Positions 16,687-26,382 of a stretch of DNA of 52,293 nt are shown one piece after another; position 1 is the first letter of the stretch; each line of letters begins with the position of its first letter. This stretch comes from Anaerolineales bacterium (lineage in GTDB: Bacteria > Chloroflexota > Anaerolineae > Anaerolineales > Villigracilaceae). Position numbers and translations under genes: made by a program. Location: contig JADGQC010000002.1 of the NCBI GenBank assembly GCA_017882125.1, positions 1-52,293 of the forward strand. The letters run 5' to 3'. Below the pieces are notes generated by a model, which was given only the letters and a program-made list of their open reading frames with translations, was not told the origin of the DNA and ran no database searches.

Positions 16687-19308
16687 TCAGACCTTTTCCC
16701 CGGATTTGCCGCGGCGGGAACGCCAGCCCGCAACGGCACTCCAAATTGCGCCGATGACAATTAATATTTCTGCAACCAAAGTTCCAACCCCAAATGAATT
16801 CCAATATTTTTCAGCCAGGCCTCGGGTAGAATCGGGTCGTGCGAAAATCTGTCCATAGGCATCGCCGCCCGCCAACCCGGTAACAAGACCTTTAACCTGC
16901 CCCGAAGCATAATAAGGGAGGATCATTGGTTCCGCCTGCGCGGAGAGAACCATCAGGATGGGGGTATTGCCAATCGTGGAACCGGTTTGTTCAATCCAGA
17001 CACGCCCGCTATCGGCATTGTCGGTTATGACAACTATGGCTGCAAAATCGCTTAATACCCGCACACCTTGCAGGGGAGGTAATGTCCAAGCTTGTTGGCC
17101 GTCGAGTGTGAACTGAGCGGCCTTCGAAGGTGAAGCGGCAAAATATTGTATGCCGGATGACCCTCCAGCCAGGTATCCCAGATTTACGTATTGCTGCCCA
17201 GACTGGTAATTGTGCCCGGCAATCAACGGCGAAGCGTTGGTATCGTGCAGGAAGCGTTCAGCCAGCGCAGGACCGGTTGGGCTGGTGGAAATCAACGCCA
17301 GGCGTGGACCCTGGAGCAGCAAATGATCCATGAGAGGTGCTGCGGCCGCTTCCATTTCACCCGAAAGAGCCGGGTCATAATCAAAAACCACCAGTACCGC
17401 CGCATTGGATGGAAGGCTGCCGATCAAGGTGAATGCGCTGACCGTTTCTGGCGGGCGAAGTGTGCTGGCTGGTGTAACTGGGATCCCCGTCAGGAGGGGT
17501 GCCACGACTGCTGCAAGCAGCAAAATAGTGATCACCCATCGCCAAACCCGATTGGAGGTCAGGCGTGCTTTCCCGGCAGCCTGCGGCAGGGTTTCACCGG
17601 AAATCATCTTTTCGAAAGCAGCCGCGTAGCGCTGCTGACCTTCAGTGACGTTGAGGATTGCGGTATAAGCGGGCGGCTTGCGCAGCGTTCCCAGACCTGG
17701 ACTTGCCGGCAGAACACCCTGCAGCCCTGCCAGCGGACCGGTCTGCTCTGTTACTTGTGGTTCCTCTTGCGGGGTTTCCTTTGTTTCAGCCATCACCGAT
17801 TCAACCGGGCGCATCGCTTGTACCCAGGAGGGAAGCTCGGAAAGCTCAAGATTTTCAGGAGTGGATGGCTCGGTAACGGCTTCGGAAGCCTTTTCAGACG
17901 CTTGTTCCGGGTTTAATTTTGAAATCCAATCGGGCATCTCCAGCGAAAATCCCGCGCCTGTCGTTTCATCGGTAGCAGGAACTTCCTCATTGGTGACCAG
18001 TGCAGGTGTCGCGCCGGATGCGCTTTGGTTCTTCTCGATCCCAACCAACCATTCAGGCAATGGCCCGGTTCCTTCCCTGGATGATGGGGAGGGCGAAGCA
18101 GAATCGGATTGTTCTTTTGTTGCTTCCTGCTGTTCTGCTGCGGCGGCTTCTGCCTGGTATTGGGATAACCAACTGGGGGTCTCGTCGCTTGATGCAGGAG
18201 AAATATCAGCGGCGGGAACCGGGGCGGGGACTCCAGGTTCCGGCCCGGGTTTCGATTCCGTGGCTGCCAGCCAATCGGGAAGATTTTCCTCGGGGGGCTC
18301 CTCAGCTTTTACGGGCATTGACCCCAAGTTTGAAAGCCAGTCGGGGATTTCAAACTCTGCAGGTGTTTTGTCACGTTCCCCCAGAGTCGGTTCCGGTTCG
18401 ACTATTTTTTCCTGGGGTGGATTCTGCCATTCAGGCAGGTTTTCCATCTCACTTGAAACAGTCGGTTCTGGTTCGATAATTTTTTCTTGGGATATTTCCT
18501 GCCATTCGGGTGGGTTTTCTTTCTCACCTGAGGCAGGTAGCTCCACCTCCCGACTGGGAGGTAAAGTGGAGAGCCAATCATGCAACGCATCATCTTGTTC
18601 CGTTACGAAATTATCTCCCATGCTGGAACCAGCAGGTTCTGTTCCGATGGAATCAAGCCAATCGAGAGATTCTGGTTTGCCTTGTGAGTCACTCCCAGGT
18701 TTGGCCTCCGGAGTTTCAGGTTTTGGTTCACCGCCCAGGCGCGCTATCCATTCCGCGTCGGCGACTCCTGCAGAAAGGCTGCCGGTTGTATTCAAGGCCC
18801 GATCCTGCAAAGAAATGGATTCCTGGGCGGAGGTATCAGGCTTTTCTTCGCGCAGACTGGTCAGCCAGTCGGGGACATCTTTCTCGTCGTCGGATAGCCC
18901 TTTGTCGGGCTCTGGAAGCCAGTCGGGTTGATCGTCAGTCGATTCAGGAGCCACCTCGGGTGAGGGACTCAATGGAAGACGCTGATCAGGAGATGAATCT
19001 CCGGTGGATTTGCCTTCAGCAGCATCCTCCGTTTTTCGCAAGGAGCGCAGCCAGGAGGGGAGCGTCGATTCCAATGACGCCGTGCTTTTCACGGTAGGTT
19101 CAACCCCCGGGTGGACAATGTCACTGGTGGTTAGTTTAACTTTTTCAAATTCAGAGGTGTTCCTTATTACCGGGTTTTCACCCGGTTTGATCGGAGTGGT
19201 GTCAATGTAGGAGGATGCGAATGGTTTCAACTTTGACCCACAGAACTGGCATTTTTCCAGTTCGGATGGGTTAGCCTTGCCACATGCTGGACAGAAAATG
19301 TCGGCCAT
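16687..19308 (-). CDS. zinc-ribbon protein with repeated P-x-W-[LI]-like motifs, TM segments and alpha/beta C-terminal domain
   Basis: N-terminal CPACGKANPSELEKCQFCGS; about 13 motifs such as LPSWLRSL, VPDWLTSL, IPDWLSNL, LPDWLAAT, LPEWLVGI; TM WVITILLLAAVVAPLL and C-terminal TM. Confidence 0.8.
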   Translation of the reverse strand: MADIFCPACGKANPSELEKCQFCGSKLKPFASSYIDTTPIKPGENPVIRNTSEFEKVKLTTSDIVHPGVEPTVKSTASLESTLPSWLRSLRKTEDAAEGKSTGDSSPDQRLPLSPSPEVAPESTDDQPDWLPEPDKGLSDDEKDVPDWLTSLREEKPDTSAQESISLQDRALNTTGSLSAGVADAEWIARLGGEPKPETPEAKPGSDSQGKPESLDWLDSIGTEPAGSSMGDNFVTEQDDALHDWLSTLPPSREVELPASGEKENPPEWQEISQEKIIEPEPTVSSEMENLPEWQNPPQEKIVEPEPTLGERDKTPAEFEIPDWLSNLGSMPVKAEEPPEENLPDWLAATESKPGPEPGVPAPVPAADISPASSDETPSWLSQYQAEAAAAEQQEATKEQSDSASPSPSSREGTGPLPEWLVGIEKNQSASGATPALVTNEEVPATDETTGAGFSLEMPDWISKLNPEQASEKASEAVTEPSTPENLELSELPSWVQAMRPVESVMAETKETPQEEPQVTEQTGPLAGLQGVLPASPGLGTLRKPPAYTAILNVTEGQQRYAAAFEKMISGETLPQAAGKARLTSNRVWRWVITILLLAAVVAPLLTGIPVTPASTLRPPETVSAFTLIGSLPSNAAVLVVFDYDPALSGEMEAAAAPLMDHLLLQGPRLALISTSPTGPALAERFLHDTNASPLIAGHNYQSGQQYVNLGYLAGGSSGIQYFAASPSKAAQFTLDGQQAWTLPPLQGVRVLSDFAAIVVITDNADSGRVWIEQTGSTIGNTPILMVLSAQAEPMILPYYASGQVKGLVTGLAGGDAYGQIFARPDSTRGLAEKYWNSFGVGTLVAEILIVIGAIWSAVAGWRSRRGKSGEKV

Positions 19309-19967
19309 TATTTATTCCCCCCATAAGGCCGGTCAGCACCAAAGAGAATGCGGATGCCGGTGGTAAGAGTACCGAGAGCCACCCCCAGGAGGATGCCGCG
19401 TGCCCCGGCAGCCGCCATTACCTGGGCAATGAAAGGACGCAACACATCACTTAATCCCGGTATGAGTCCCAGGAAGGGCAGTGGTGCAGTTGCAAACAGC
19501 ATCAGCACTGCGGTAACCAGGAAAATCACGGAAAGCAGGTTGAGACGGCGGCGAAGCAGCCGAATGCTTGCATACGTCAGTGTGACTGCCAGTATTGCCA
19601 TCAGACTGGCTTCCACCGGTAATTGAACCGTAGTAAAAACAAACCCCATTTGAGCGGGCCTGACCAGGCCAAACACGAACGTGACCAACAGGCTCAGGAT
19701 AAGCAGCAGGCTGTAGAATGATCCTTTTTGCTTATTCTGGATTTTTTTAAAGTGGACTTGAAGCAGATTAAAGACCCCAATGAAGATGGCAAATCCTGCC
19801 AGAATGATCGCCCAGTCCAGCAAAGTGAGACGCAGGTCTGTCCACAGGGAAGCCTGTCCATTCGCCGCTTGCACGAAGAAGTAACCCGCCAGAACAATTA
19901 GCCCGCTGGCAATGGCAATGGCAGTGCTGATAACTGCATTAAGGGAGGGAAAGCGCCTGGGATTCAC
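19308..19967 (-). CDS. multi-pass membrane protein of MutL/DUF6754 operon
   Basis: 219 aa, about 6 TM segments; start overlaps the upstream stop. Confidence 0.7.
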   Translation of the reverse strand: MNPRRFPSLNAVISTAIAIASGLIVLAGYFFVQAANGQASLWTDLRLTLLDWAIILAGFAIFIGVFNLLQVHFKKIQNKQKGSFYSLLLILSLLVTFVFGLVRPAQMGFVFTTVQLPVEASLMAILAVTLTYASIRLLRRRLNLLSVIFLVTAVLMLFATAPLPFLGLIPGLSDVLRPFIAQVMAAAGARGILLGVALGTLTTGIRILFGADRPYGGNK

Positions 19968-20710
19968 AGGATACCTGCCAATGTGAGTCCCGCCCCCACC
20001 AAAATGGCGGCAATGACCAGCCAGCGCAGGACATCCTGAACGGTCAGGCTGGCAGAGTGCAGCGGTCCAGATTCAATATAGGCACCGGCAGCAAATATTT
20101 CTTCACCGACCAGAGGTTCCTGGGCGCTGGCATAGATCAGCGCCTGGGCAGTTAGATTGTCACTTCCAGCTAATACGAAAGTATTTTCTCGTTCCACAGC
20201 GTCGGTCAACAAAGCCACCTCGACGCCGAAATTTCCCATCAGGACATTGGCTGAAACTTTTTCGTCGCGAATTGCCGGTATGGCTCCGGCAGCGTAAGAG
20301 AAGGGGGTCAAACCTGTCAAACGACCCGCAACAAGGTCGGAAGCTGCCCGGTCGGAAAATTTAGCGGCTGCTTGCAGAGTATCTTGTGAAAGGATGGCAA
20401 GAGTGGCGTCACCCGAAGTGGCAATTGGTGGCTGGTCTCCGGCAGAAGTGAGGTCAGCCAGGCGGCGCAAAAGTGCCAGACCTGCGAGGGCGGATGCGGA
20501 TTGAGGAGTGGTTAGCGAGCCACGGCCAAGCGAAACGTGCAGGCGGCTGCCATCTTCGACGACGAGCCCCACAGCCTGGCGAAGGCGGGTAAAGGCGGGG
20601 ATGTCGCGGAATACCGGGTGTGACTTGCGGCGCAGAAACGCAAGCAACAGCATCATAATTGCGCTAAAGATTACAATTCCAAAACCAGCCAGTCCAAGCC
20701 AATTGCTCAT
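19964..20710 (-). CDS. DUF6754-like membrane protein
   Basis: N- and C-terminal TM helices around a soluble domain (GLVVEDGSRLHVSLGRGSLTTPQSASALAGLALLRRLADL...); overlaps neighbours by 4 nt on both sides. Confidence 0.65.
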   Translation of the reverse strand: MSNWLGLAGFGIVIFSAIMMLLLAFLRRKSHPVFRDIPAFTRLRQAVGLVVEDGSRLHVSLGRGSLTTPQSASALAGLALLRRLADLTSAGDQPPIATSGDATLAILSQDTLQAAAKFSDRAASDLVAGRLTGLTPFSYAAGAIPAIRDEKVSANVLMGNFGVEVALLTDAVERENTFVLAGSDNLTAQALIYASAQEPLVGEEIFAAGAYIESGPLHSASLTVQDVLRWLVIAAILVGAGLTLAGIL

Positions 20711-20970
20711 GCAGGTTTTTCCTCACGCAAAAAGGCGGCAAAGGCCTGGGCCTCGCTGTGATCTTCCAACAGACCGGCTAATGCCTCAATGAAACCGTTC
20801 GATAAAGCCGGGCGCAGGAGTGGACCTCCCAGATAGAGAGCCTGTGCGCCGAGCACCGTCAGCGGTCCAGCGGCTTCCAGTGCCCAGGCAGCCAAATTTT
20901 CCAATCCGCGGCGGCGGAGGAATTCGGCCCAACCAGGCCAGGAAGCGCGGGCTACAGAGACAGCATCCAT
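20707..20970 (-). CDS. small conserved hypothetical protein (first gene of operon)
   Basis: MDAVSVARASWPGWAEFLRRRGLENLAAWALEAAGPLTVLGAQALYLGGPLL; 4-nt overlap with next gene. Confidence 0.6.
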   Translation of the reverse strand: MDAVSVARASWPGWAEFLRRRGLENLAAWALEAAGPLTVLGAQALYLGGPLLRPALSNGFIEALAGLLEDHSEAQAFAAFLREEKPA

Positions 20971-21117
20971 CTGCATCTTAATAAGAGTATAGCACAAGTT
21001 GTGAAACCATAGAACAAACGAGCATTATCCCATTTTATATCCTCACGCGAGGCTGGTCAAGGATAGTATAATCCACTAAACATCCCAACCTCTTGCCTCA
21101 TTTATATGGAGATTTTA

Positions 21118-21657
21118 ATGCTCTACGGGACCCGGATTCGCCTGCGTGGTGACGAGCGCAACGATCTGCCTAAATTTGTCGAATGGCTGAACGACCCGGA
21201 GGTCCGGCGTTACCTCAGCATGAGCCTGCCGATTTCGCAAGCGACAGAAGAGAATTGGTACGAGGGCATGCTTAAACGTCCTCCCGAAGAACAACCCCTG
21301 GGAATCGAAATTAAAGACAATGAAAGTTGGGAATTGATTGGTAATTGTGGTTTTTTCGATATAAATTGGCGCAGGCGCAGCGCTGGAGTGGGACTCTTCA
21401 TCGGGAAAAAATCCTGCTGGAACAAGGGGTATGGCACGGAAGTCATGCGGCTCCTGCTGCGCCACGGTTTTGAAACTCTGAACCTGAACCGAATATTCCT
21501 GCATGTTGATACTGACAATTTGGGTGGTATCCGTGCCTACGAGAAGGCCGGCTTCATTCATGAGGCCCGCCTGCGCCAGGCAGATTTTCGCGAGGGAAAA
21601 TATTGTGACGACCTGATAATGAGCGTGCTGCGCTCTGAATGGAATCCAGACTCATAG
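21118..21657 (+). CDS. GNAT N-acetyltransferase (RimJ/RimL-like)
   Basis: GTRIRLRGDERNDLPKFVEWLNDPEVRRYL...GKKSCWNKGYGTEVMRLLLRHGFETLNLNRIFLHVDTDNLGGIRAYEKAGF. Confidence 0.9.
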   Translation: MLYGTRIRLRGDERNDLPKFVEWLNDPEVRRYLSMSLPISQATEENWYEGMLKRPPEEQPLGIEIKDNESWELIGNCGFFDINWRRRSAGVGLFIGKKSCWNKGYGTEVMRLLLRHGFETLNLNRIFLHVDTDNLGGIRAYEKAGFIHEARLRQADFREGKYCDDLIMSVLRSEWNPDS

Positions 21658-21665
21658 GATGATAG

Positions 21666-22652
21666 ATGGCTCAATCAAATGAACTGCGTGTGTATGGCGG
21701 CATCAAACTTTATGCCGGGACTGCCAGCCCGGAACTGGCCCAAAAGGTGGCTGATTACCTGGGAGAGGAATTATGCGGTCGGGATATCGTAGAGTTTCCA
21801 AACGGGAACTTGTTTGTCAAGCTGCATAGCAGCGTGCGAGGCCAGGATGTTTACGTCATCCAGCATACGGCTGCGCCTGTCCACCGCAACCTGATGGAAC
21901 TGCTGATCCTGCTCCAAACCCTGCGCCTGGACTCGGCGGCACGCATTACGGCAGTGTCTCCATACTTATGCTACGGGCGCTCGGACAAAAAAGATCAGCC
22001 GCGTGTGCCAATTACCTCTCGCCTGGTGGCAGACATGATCCAGATCGCAGGTGCAGACCGATACATGACCCTGGACCCGCACGCTTACCAGATCCAGGGT
22101 TTCTTTTCGATACCCGGTGATGTACTGAACGCCTCGCATATACTCTGCGAATATGTGCTGGAAAACCTCCGTCCTTATCTCAGGGACCCCGTGGTGGTAA
22201 CCGTGGACCTTGGCTACGCCAAAAAAGGGCGAGATTTCGCAGCCCGCATCGACGCGCCGATTGCATTTGTCGAAAAACGCCGGGTGGCTAATGACGCCCG
22301 GGCTGAAGCACTGACGATCATTGGCGATGTTAAAGGCCGCGACGTCGTGTTGGTGGACGATGAGATCGATACCGGCCGGTCCATTGCCCAGGCTGTCAAT
22401 CTCATCAAAGAGAACGGAGCGCAACGAATTTATGTTGCATGCGTTCATCCGATCTTTTCGGGGGATGCTGTACAAAGAATGGCAGCCTTGCCAGTCACCG
22501 AATACATTACCACCGATAGTGTGCCCGTTTCGCCGGAAAAAAAGGAAGCTTTCGGAAACCGGCTGACGATCCTTACCGTAGCCAACCTGCTTGGTGAAGT
22601 TATCCGCCGTGCCCATGAAGGTCGCAGCGTGGGTCAAATGTTTAATGAGTAG
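21666..22652 (+). CDS. prs: ribose-phosphate pyrophosphokinase
   Basis: GGIKLYAGTASPELAQKVADYLG, DPHAYQIQGFF, DVVLVDDEIDTGRSI, TDSVPVSPEKK. Confidence 0.92.
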   Translation: MAQSNELRVYGGIKLYAGTASPELAQKVADYLGEELCGRDIVEFPNGNLFVKLHSSVRGQDVYVIQHTAAPVHRNLMELLILLQTLRLDSAARITAVSPYLCYGRSDKKDQPRVPITSRLVADMIQIAGADRYMTLDPHAYQIQGFFSIPGDVLNASHILCEYVLENLRPYLRDPVVVTVDLGYAKKGRDFAARIDAPIAFVEKRRVANDARAEALTIIGDVKGRDVVLVDDEIDTGRSIAQAVNLIKENGAQRIYVACVHPIFSGDAVQRMAALPVTEYITTDSVPVSPEKKEAFGNRLTILTVANLLGEVIRRAHEGRSVGQMFNE

Positions 22653-22705
22653 TCCCAAAACTGCGGAATCATGCCCGCTGGCCAATTATCAACTGGAGGA
22701 ATATC

Positions 22706-23173
22706 ATGAAAGGCAACACCAAGGTTATCGAAAAACTAAATTCTCTCCTGGCGGATGAGCTTACCGCCATCAGCCAGTACATGGTGCAGGCTGAAATGTG
22801 TGCCAACTGGGGATATAAACACCTGAGTGAAACCATCGAGAAACGGGCAGTAGACGAGATGAAGCACGCTGAAAAGCATATCGAGCGCATCATCTTCCTG
22901 GAGGAGAAACCAATTGTTAGTGAATTGAACAAACTGCACATCGGGGAAACCGTTGAGGCTTTTCACAAGAATGACTGGGACGCCGAAAACGGCGCCATCC
23001 AGGCTTATAACGATGGCATCAAGCTGGCGACAGAAATGAGTGACAACGGAACGCGCGAGATGCTCGAGTCAATTCTGAGGGATGAAGAAAACCACATTGA
23101 CTGGATCGAAGCTCAATTCGACCAGATCAAACAAATGGGTATCCAGGTGTACCTTTCGGAGCAGATTTCGTAG
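22706..23173 (+). CDS. bfr: bacterioferritin
   Basis: KVIEKLNSLLADELTAISQYMVQAEMCANWGYKHLSETIEKRAVDEMKHAEKHIERI; DEENHIDWIEAQFDQI. Confidence 0.92.
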   Translation: MKGNTKVIEKLNSLLADELTAISQYMVQAEMCANWGYKHLSETIEKRAVDEMKHAEKHIERIIFLEEKPIVSELNKLHIGETVEAFHKNDWDAENGAIQAYNDGIKLATEMSDNGTREMLESILRDEENHIDWIEAQFDQIKQMGIQVYLSEQIS

Positions 23174-23221
23174 TGGCATAACAACCTTCTTCACTTTCTT
23201 ATGTCCACGACCTGGAAACTC

Positions 23222-24046
23222 ATGCCCGAACTCCCCGAAGTTGAAACCATTGCCCGGACTTTACGCCCAGCGCTGATCGGGAAAACCATTCTTACAGCTG
23301 ACTTGCGCTGGGTGCGCACGCTGGCAACTCCTTCTCCTGCAGCGTTCAAAAAGCGGGTTAAAGGCCAGCAAATAGAATCCATCTCCCGCCGGGCCAAATT
23401 CCTTGACCTCCAATTGTCGGATTATCACCTCATCATCCACTTGCGTATGAGCGGGGATCTGCTGGTCGTCCTGGGCGGGTACCAACCGGCAAAACATGAC
23501 CGGCTGATCGCACAACTTTCGGGAGATACCAGCCTGATCTTCAGCGACCCGCGCAAATTCGGCCGCGTCTGGTTGGTGGAGGATACGAAGGAAATCTTCC
23601 GGGAACTGGGGATTGAACCTCTATCAGATGGGTTTTCCGCCGAATGGTTATACTCCGCCCTGGGAAACCGCCGGCGCCAGCTTAAACCTCTCCTGCTTGA
23701 TCAGAGTTTTATTGCCGGGTTGGGAAATATATATACGGATGAAGTCCTGCACCTGGCGAAACTCCATCCGCTAACCATGTCTGATGAAATTACCAGGAAA
23801 AAGGTTGCCGGTTTGTGGCTGGCGATCCGGGAGGTGTTGGCAGAGGGCATCCGCCGTAACGGCGCCAGTATAGACTGGGTTTATCGGGGCGGAGATTTTC
23901 AAAACCATTTTCGGGTGTATGGTCGAACAGGCGAACCCTGCCCCGTCTGTAATACACCGATCGAGCGCATCACCGTGGGCCAACGCGGGACTCACTTTTG
24001 TCCCCATTGCCAGGTGCGCGCAAAACCAAAAAAGTCTGTAAAATAA
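23222..24046 (+). CDS. mutM: formamidopyrimidine-DNA glycosylase
   Basis: Start set at MPELPEVETIARTL (catalytic Pro-2/Glu-3); GNIYTDEVLHLAKLHP; zinc finger CPVCNTPIERITVGQRGTHFCPHCQ. Confidence 0.95.
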   Translation: MPELPEVETIARTLRPALIGKTILTADLRWVRTLATPSPAAFKKRVKGQQIESISRRAKFLDLQLSDYHLIIHLRMSGDLLVVLGGYQPAKHDRLIAQLSGDTSLIFSDPRKFGRVWLVEDTKEIFRELGIEPLSDGFSAEWLYSALGNRRRQLKPLLLDQSFIAGLGNIYTDEVLHLAKLHPLTMSDEITRKKVAGLWLAIREVLAEGIRRNGASIDWVYRGGDFQNHFRVYGRTGEPCPVCNTPIERITVGQRGTHFCPHCQVRAKPKKSVK

Positions 24047-24052
24047 TAGGTG

Positions 24053-24697
24053 ATGGACACAACAACGATATTTATTTTCATTTTAGTTATCTGCCTGGGT
24101 GCGGCTGCTGGCGCATTAATCCAGCGTGCCGTATCCCGCCGCTCGGTCCCGCCGCCTGTGCAGGAGTCAACCCCCACCAGCCCCGTTGAAAACAAACTTG
24201 CTTCCGAGGGAGATTCCGAAATTTTGCGAGCCTGGCGCACCCTTTCCGGAAAACTGTGGCTGGAAATGGATGGAGCACGCTTGAACGGTAAAGAGTCGCT
24301 CCAGCCCGACCAGCGCCGACAGCTGGTGAGCATGCTGGTCGATTTGCGCGCCTGGCTGGAAAACGCTCCGGCGCCCGCTGCTGTTGCCGAAGTTCAACCC
24401 AGCCCGGCTGTTCCCGTCGTTGTTGCCCCGGTGAAGAAAGGGAAAAATGCTGCAGAGCCAGCCAAACCAGTACCTGTGCTCAAGAGCATTGTTGAACAGA
24501 TCGATGACGTCCTGCAAGCCACCCTGCTGGCGAGTCCATTTAAAGACCGGGATATCCACCTGACAGTGGGACCCGGAGGAATCGTGCTGGTCAAAGATGG
24601 GCTGAAAAAGTTTGAGGGGATCGATGCCGTGCCCGAACCGGAGATCAAGGCGCTCATCCGGCAGGCCGTGGCTGATTGGGAAAACGAACCGCATTAA
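24053..24697 (+). CDS. membrane-anchored conserved hypothetical protein
   Basis: N-terminal TM ([19 protein letters not shown]), 4 bp after the fpg stop with overlapping-style spacing. Confidence 0.65.
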   Translation: MDTTTIFIFILVICLGAAAGALIQRAVSRRSVPPPVQESTPTSPVENKLASEGDSEILRAWRTLSGKLWLEMDGARLNGKESLQPDQRRQLVSMLVDLRAWLENAPAPAAVAEVQPSPAVPVVVAPVKKGKNAAEPAKPVPVLKSIVEQIDDVLQATLLASPFKDRDIHLTVGPGGIVLVKDGLKKFEGIDAVPEPEIKALIRQAVADWENEPH

Positions 24698-24731
24698 TCT
24701 TTAGCTGCAGGTTCCCCGGCCAAAAGATCCG

Positions 24732-26357
24732 TTAGATCGATTTTACCAGGTAAAGTTCCCCGCGTTCAAACCCGCGTTGAAGGTAATATTGACGTGCGCC
24801 CACCGCCGAGATAACAGCCATCCGGCGGTAATTATTTTTGCGCGCAATGGCTTCAGCCTCTGCAAGCAGCCGTGTGCCGAGGCCGGTATGCTGGGCGGCA
24901 CCGCTCTGCTCCGTTCCCACTGCCAGAGACTGACCATAAACGTGCACTTCACGGATGATGGCCGAGTTATCCAGGTCGGTTAAACCGGTGGCTGGCGAAT
25001 CCTCTCCAGGAAGGGAGAGACGCAGGAATCCGGCGATCTGGTCTTCCGGGGTAACGAAGGATAAGAAGTGCTGCTCGGCTCCATCAGCAAAATAGACCAG
25101 ATCATCCAGGCGCAGGTCGGCAGTTGTCACCTTCCCGCCGCGCACTTCGCGGCAGCGGATGCACTCACAGTGCGTCCCGCGGTGAGCCAACTCGAGTTGG
25201 ACGTCCTGCCGCAGGCTGGTACGTCTGTTCCCGGAGATGACATGGGTGGAAGGGATATCGCGGATGATGCGGTTGACTCGACAGTAGCGTGGAATGGTTG
25301 GTTTAACGTCCGCGATAAGGCGGACAAGTTCATCCGTGGTATAAGGTTGGTATCCGCCCCCTTTCCAAATTTCATAAAGCGGTGTGTTTTCGAGCAGCTG
25401 GGTGGGGTAAATCTTGATTTCATCGGGGCAGAGACCTTCCCAAAGCCGGGGAAAGTCAGCCAGGTCGGATTCCAGGGTGGCACCCAGTAAATTGGGCATC
25501 CAATGTAAAACTATTTTGAAGCCGGCAGCTCGCAGCAGAGCCACCGCATGGTGTGCTTCAGCAACGGTATGACCGCGCTGGTTAAGCTCCAAAATCGTAT
25601 CATCGAGGCTCTGCACGCCCATCTGCACCTTGGTCACACCCAGGGTGCGAAACCAGGTCAACTCGTCGGGAGTGATTTCGTCGGGGCGAGTCTCAACCGC
25701 CAGGCCGACGTTTCGGTGTACGGCCGATTCGTTGAGCAGATGTGCTTCTGCCATGTCCTCAAATCCATACCCCATCCCATCCTGTCCGGGTGGAACAGGA
25801 GCGGTGCCGTTCATTGCGTTAAAGCATTGGTGCAAAAACCATGCCTGGTAATCCCGCCGGTAGGAAGAGAAGGTACCACCAAGAATGAGTAGTTCGATCT
25901 TATCGGTGGGGTGTCCCACCGCATTGAGAGCCTCCAGCCGTGACCGCACCTGCAAATAAGGGTCAAAGTTATGCTCCACGGCCCGCATGGCTCCGGGTTC
26001 ATCCGGCAGGTAGGATTTCGGCATACGGATATCATCCGGGCAGAAAATGCACTTCCCGGGGCAGGGGTAAGGTTTGGTCAGGACGGTGACGGTGGTAACC
26101 CCGGAGAGCGTCCGTACCGGTTTTAAACGGATGACTGCCAGCAATGCTTCATCCGGTTGCCATTCGCCGGATTCCACCAACTGCTGGTAGGCTGCCACGA
26201 GCGCGGATTTGTAAAGCGGCGCACCGTTCCAGGAATATTCCCGCAGGGCGGCTCCCAGTGGTTTCCCGGCGCGCACTTCTTCCAGGGCGCGGCGCGCCTG
26301 GAGCATTTTTTCGGGGGGGAGGGAGCGCATTTCGCTCCAGTTCAGTTTCTTAACCAT
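24732..26357 (-). CDS. elp3: Elp3-type radical SAM/GNAT tRNA U34 carboxymethyltransferase
   Basis: VKKLNWSEMRSLPPEK; RTLSGVTTVTVLTKPYPCPGKCIFCPDD radical-SAM cluster; THCECIRCREVRG; C-terminal GNAT GLGTRLLAEAEAIARKNNYRRMAVISAVGARQYYLQRGF. Confidence 0.93.
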   Translation of the reverse strand: MVKKLNWSEMRSLPPEKMLQARRALEEVRAGKPLGAALREYSWNGAPLYKSALVAAYQQLVESGEWQPDEALLAVIRLKPVRTLSGVTTVTVLTKPYPCPGKCIFCPDDIRMPKSYLPDEPGAMRAVEHNFDPYLQVRSRLEALNAVGHPTDKIELLILGGTFSSYRRDYQAWFLHQCFNAMNGTAPVPPGQDGMGYGFEDMAEAHLLNESAVHRNVGLAVETRPDEITPDELTWFRTLGVTKVQMGVQSLDDTILELNQRGHTVAEAHHAVALLRAAGFKIVLHWMPNLLGATLESDLADFPRLWEGLCPDEIKIYPTQLLENTPLYEIWKGGGYQPYTTDELVRLIADVKPTIPRYCRVNRIIRDIPSTHVISGNRRTSLRQDVQLELAHRGTHCECIRCREVRGGKVTTADLRLDDLVYFADGAEQHFLSFVTPEDQIAGFLRLSLPGEDSPATGLTDLDNSAIIREVHVYGQSLAVGTEQSGAAQHTGLGTRLLAEAEAIARKNNYRRMAVISAVGARQYYLQRGFERGELYLVKSI

Positions 26358-26382
26358 CGCCAAACACAGATATAATCAGAAT

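Noticed and set aside
17678-18931. 417-aa plus-strand ORF opposite the zinc-ribbon gene
   Set aside because: Ser-rich translation mirrors the repetitive acidic coding strand; no start signal and no recognisable domain.
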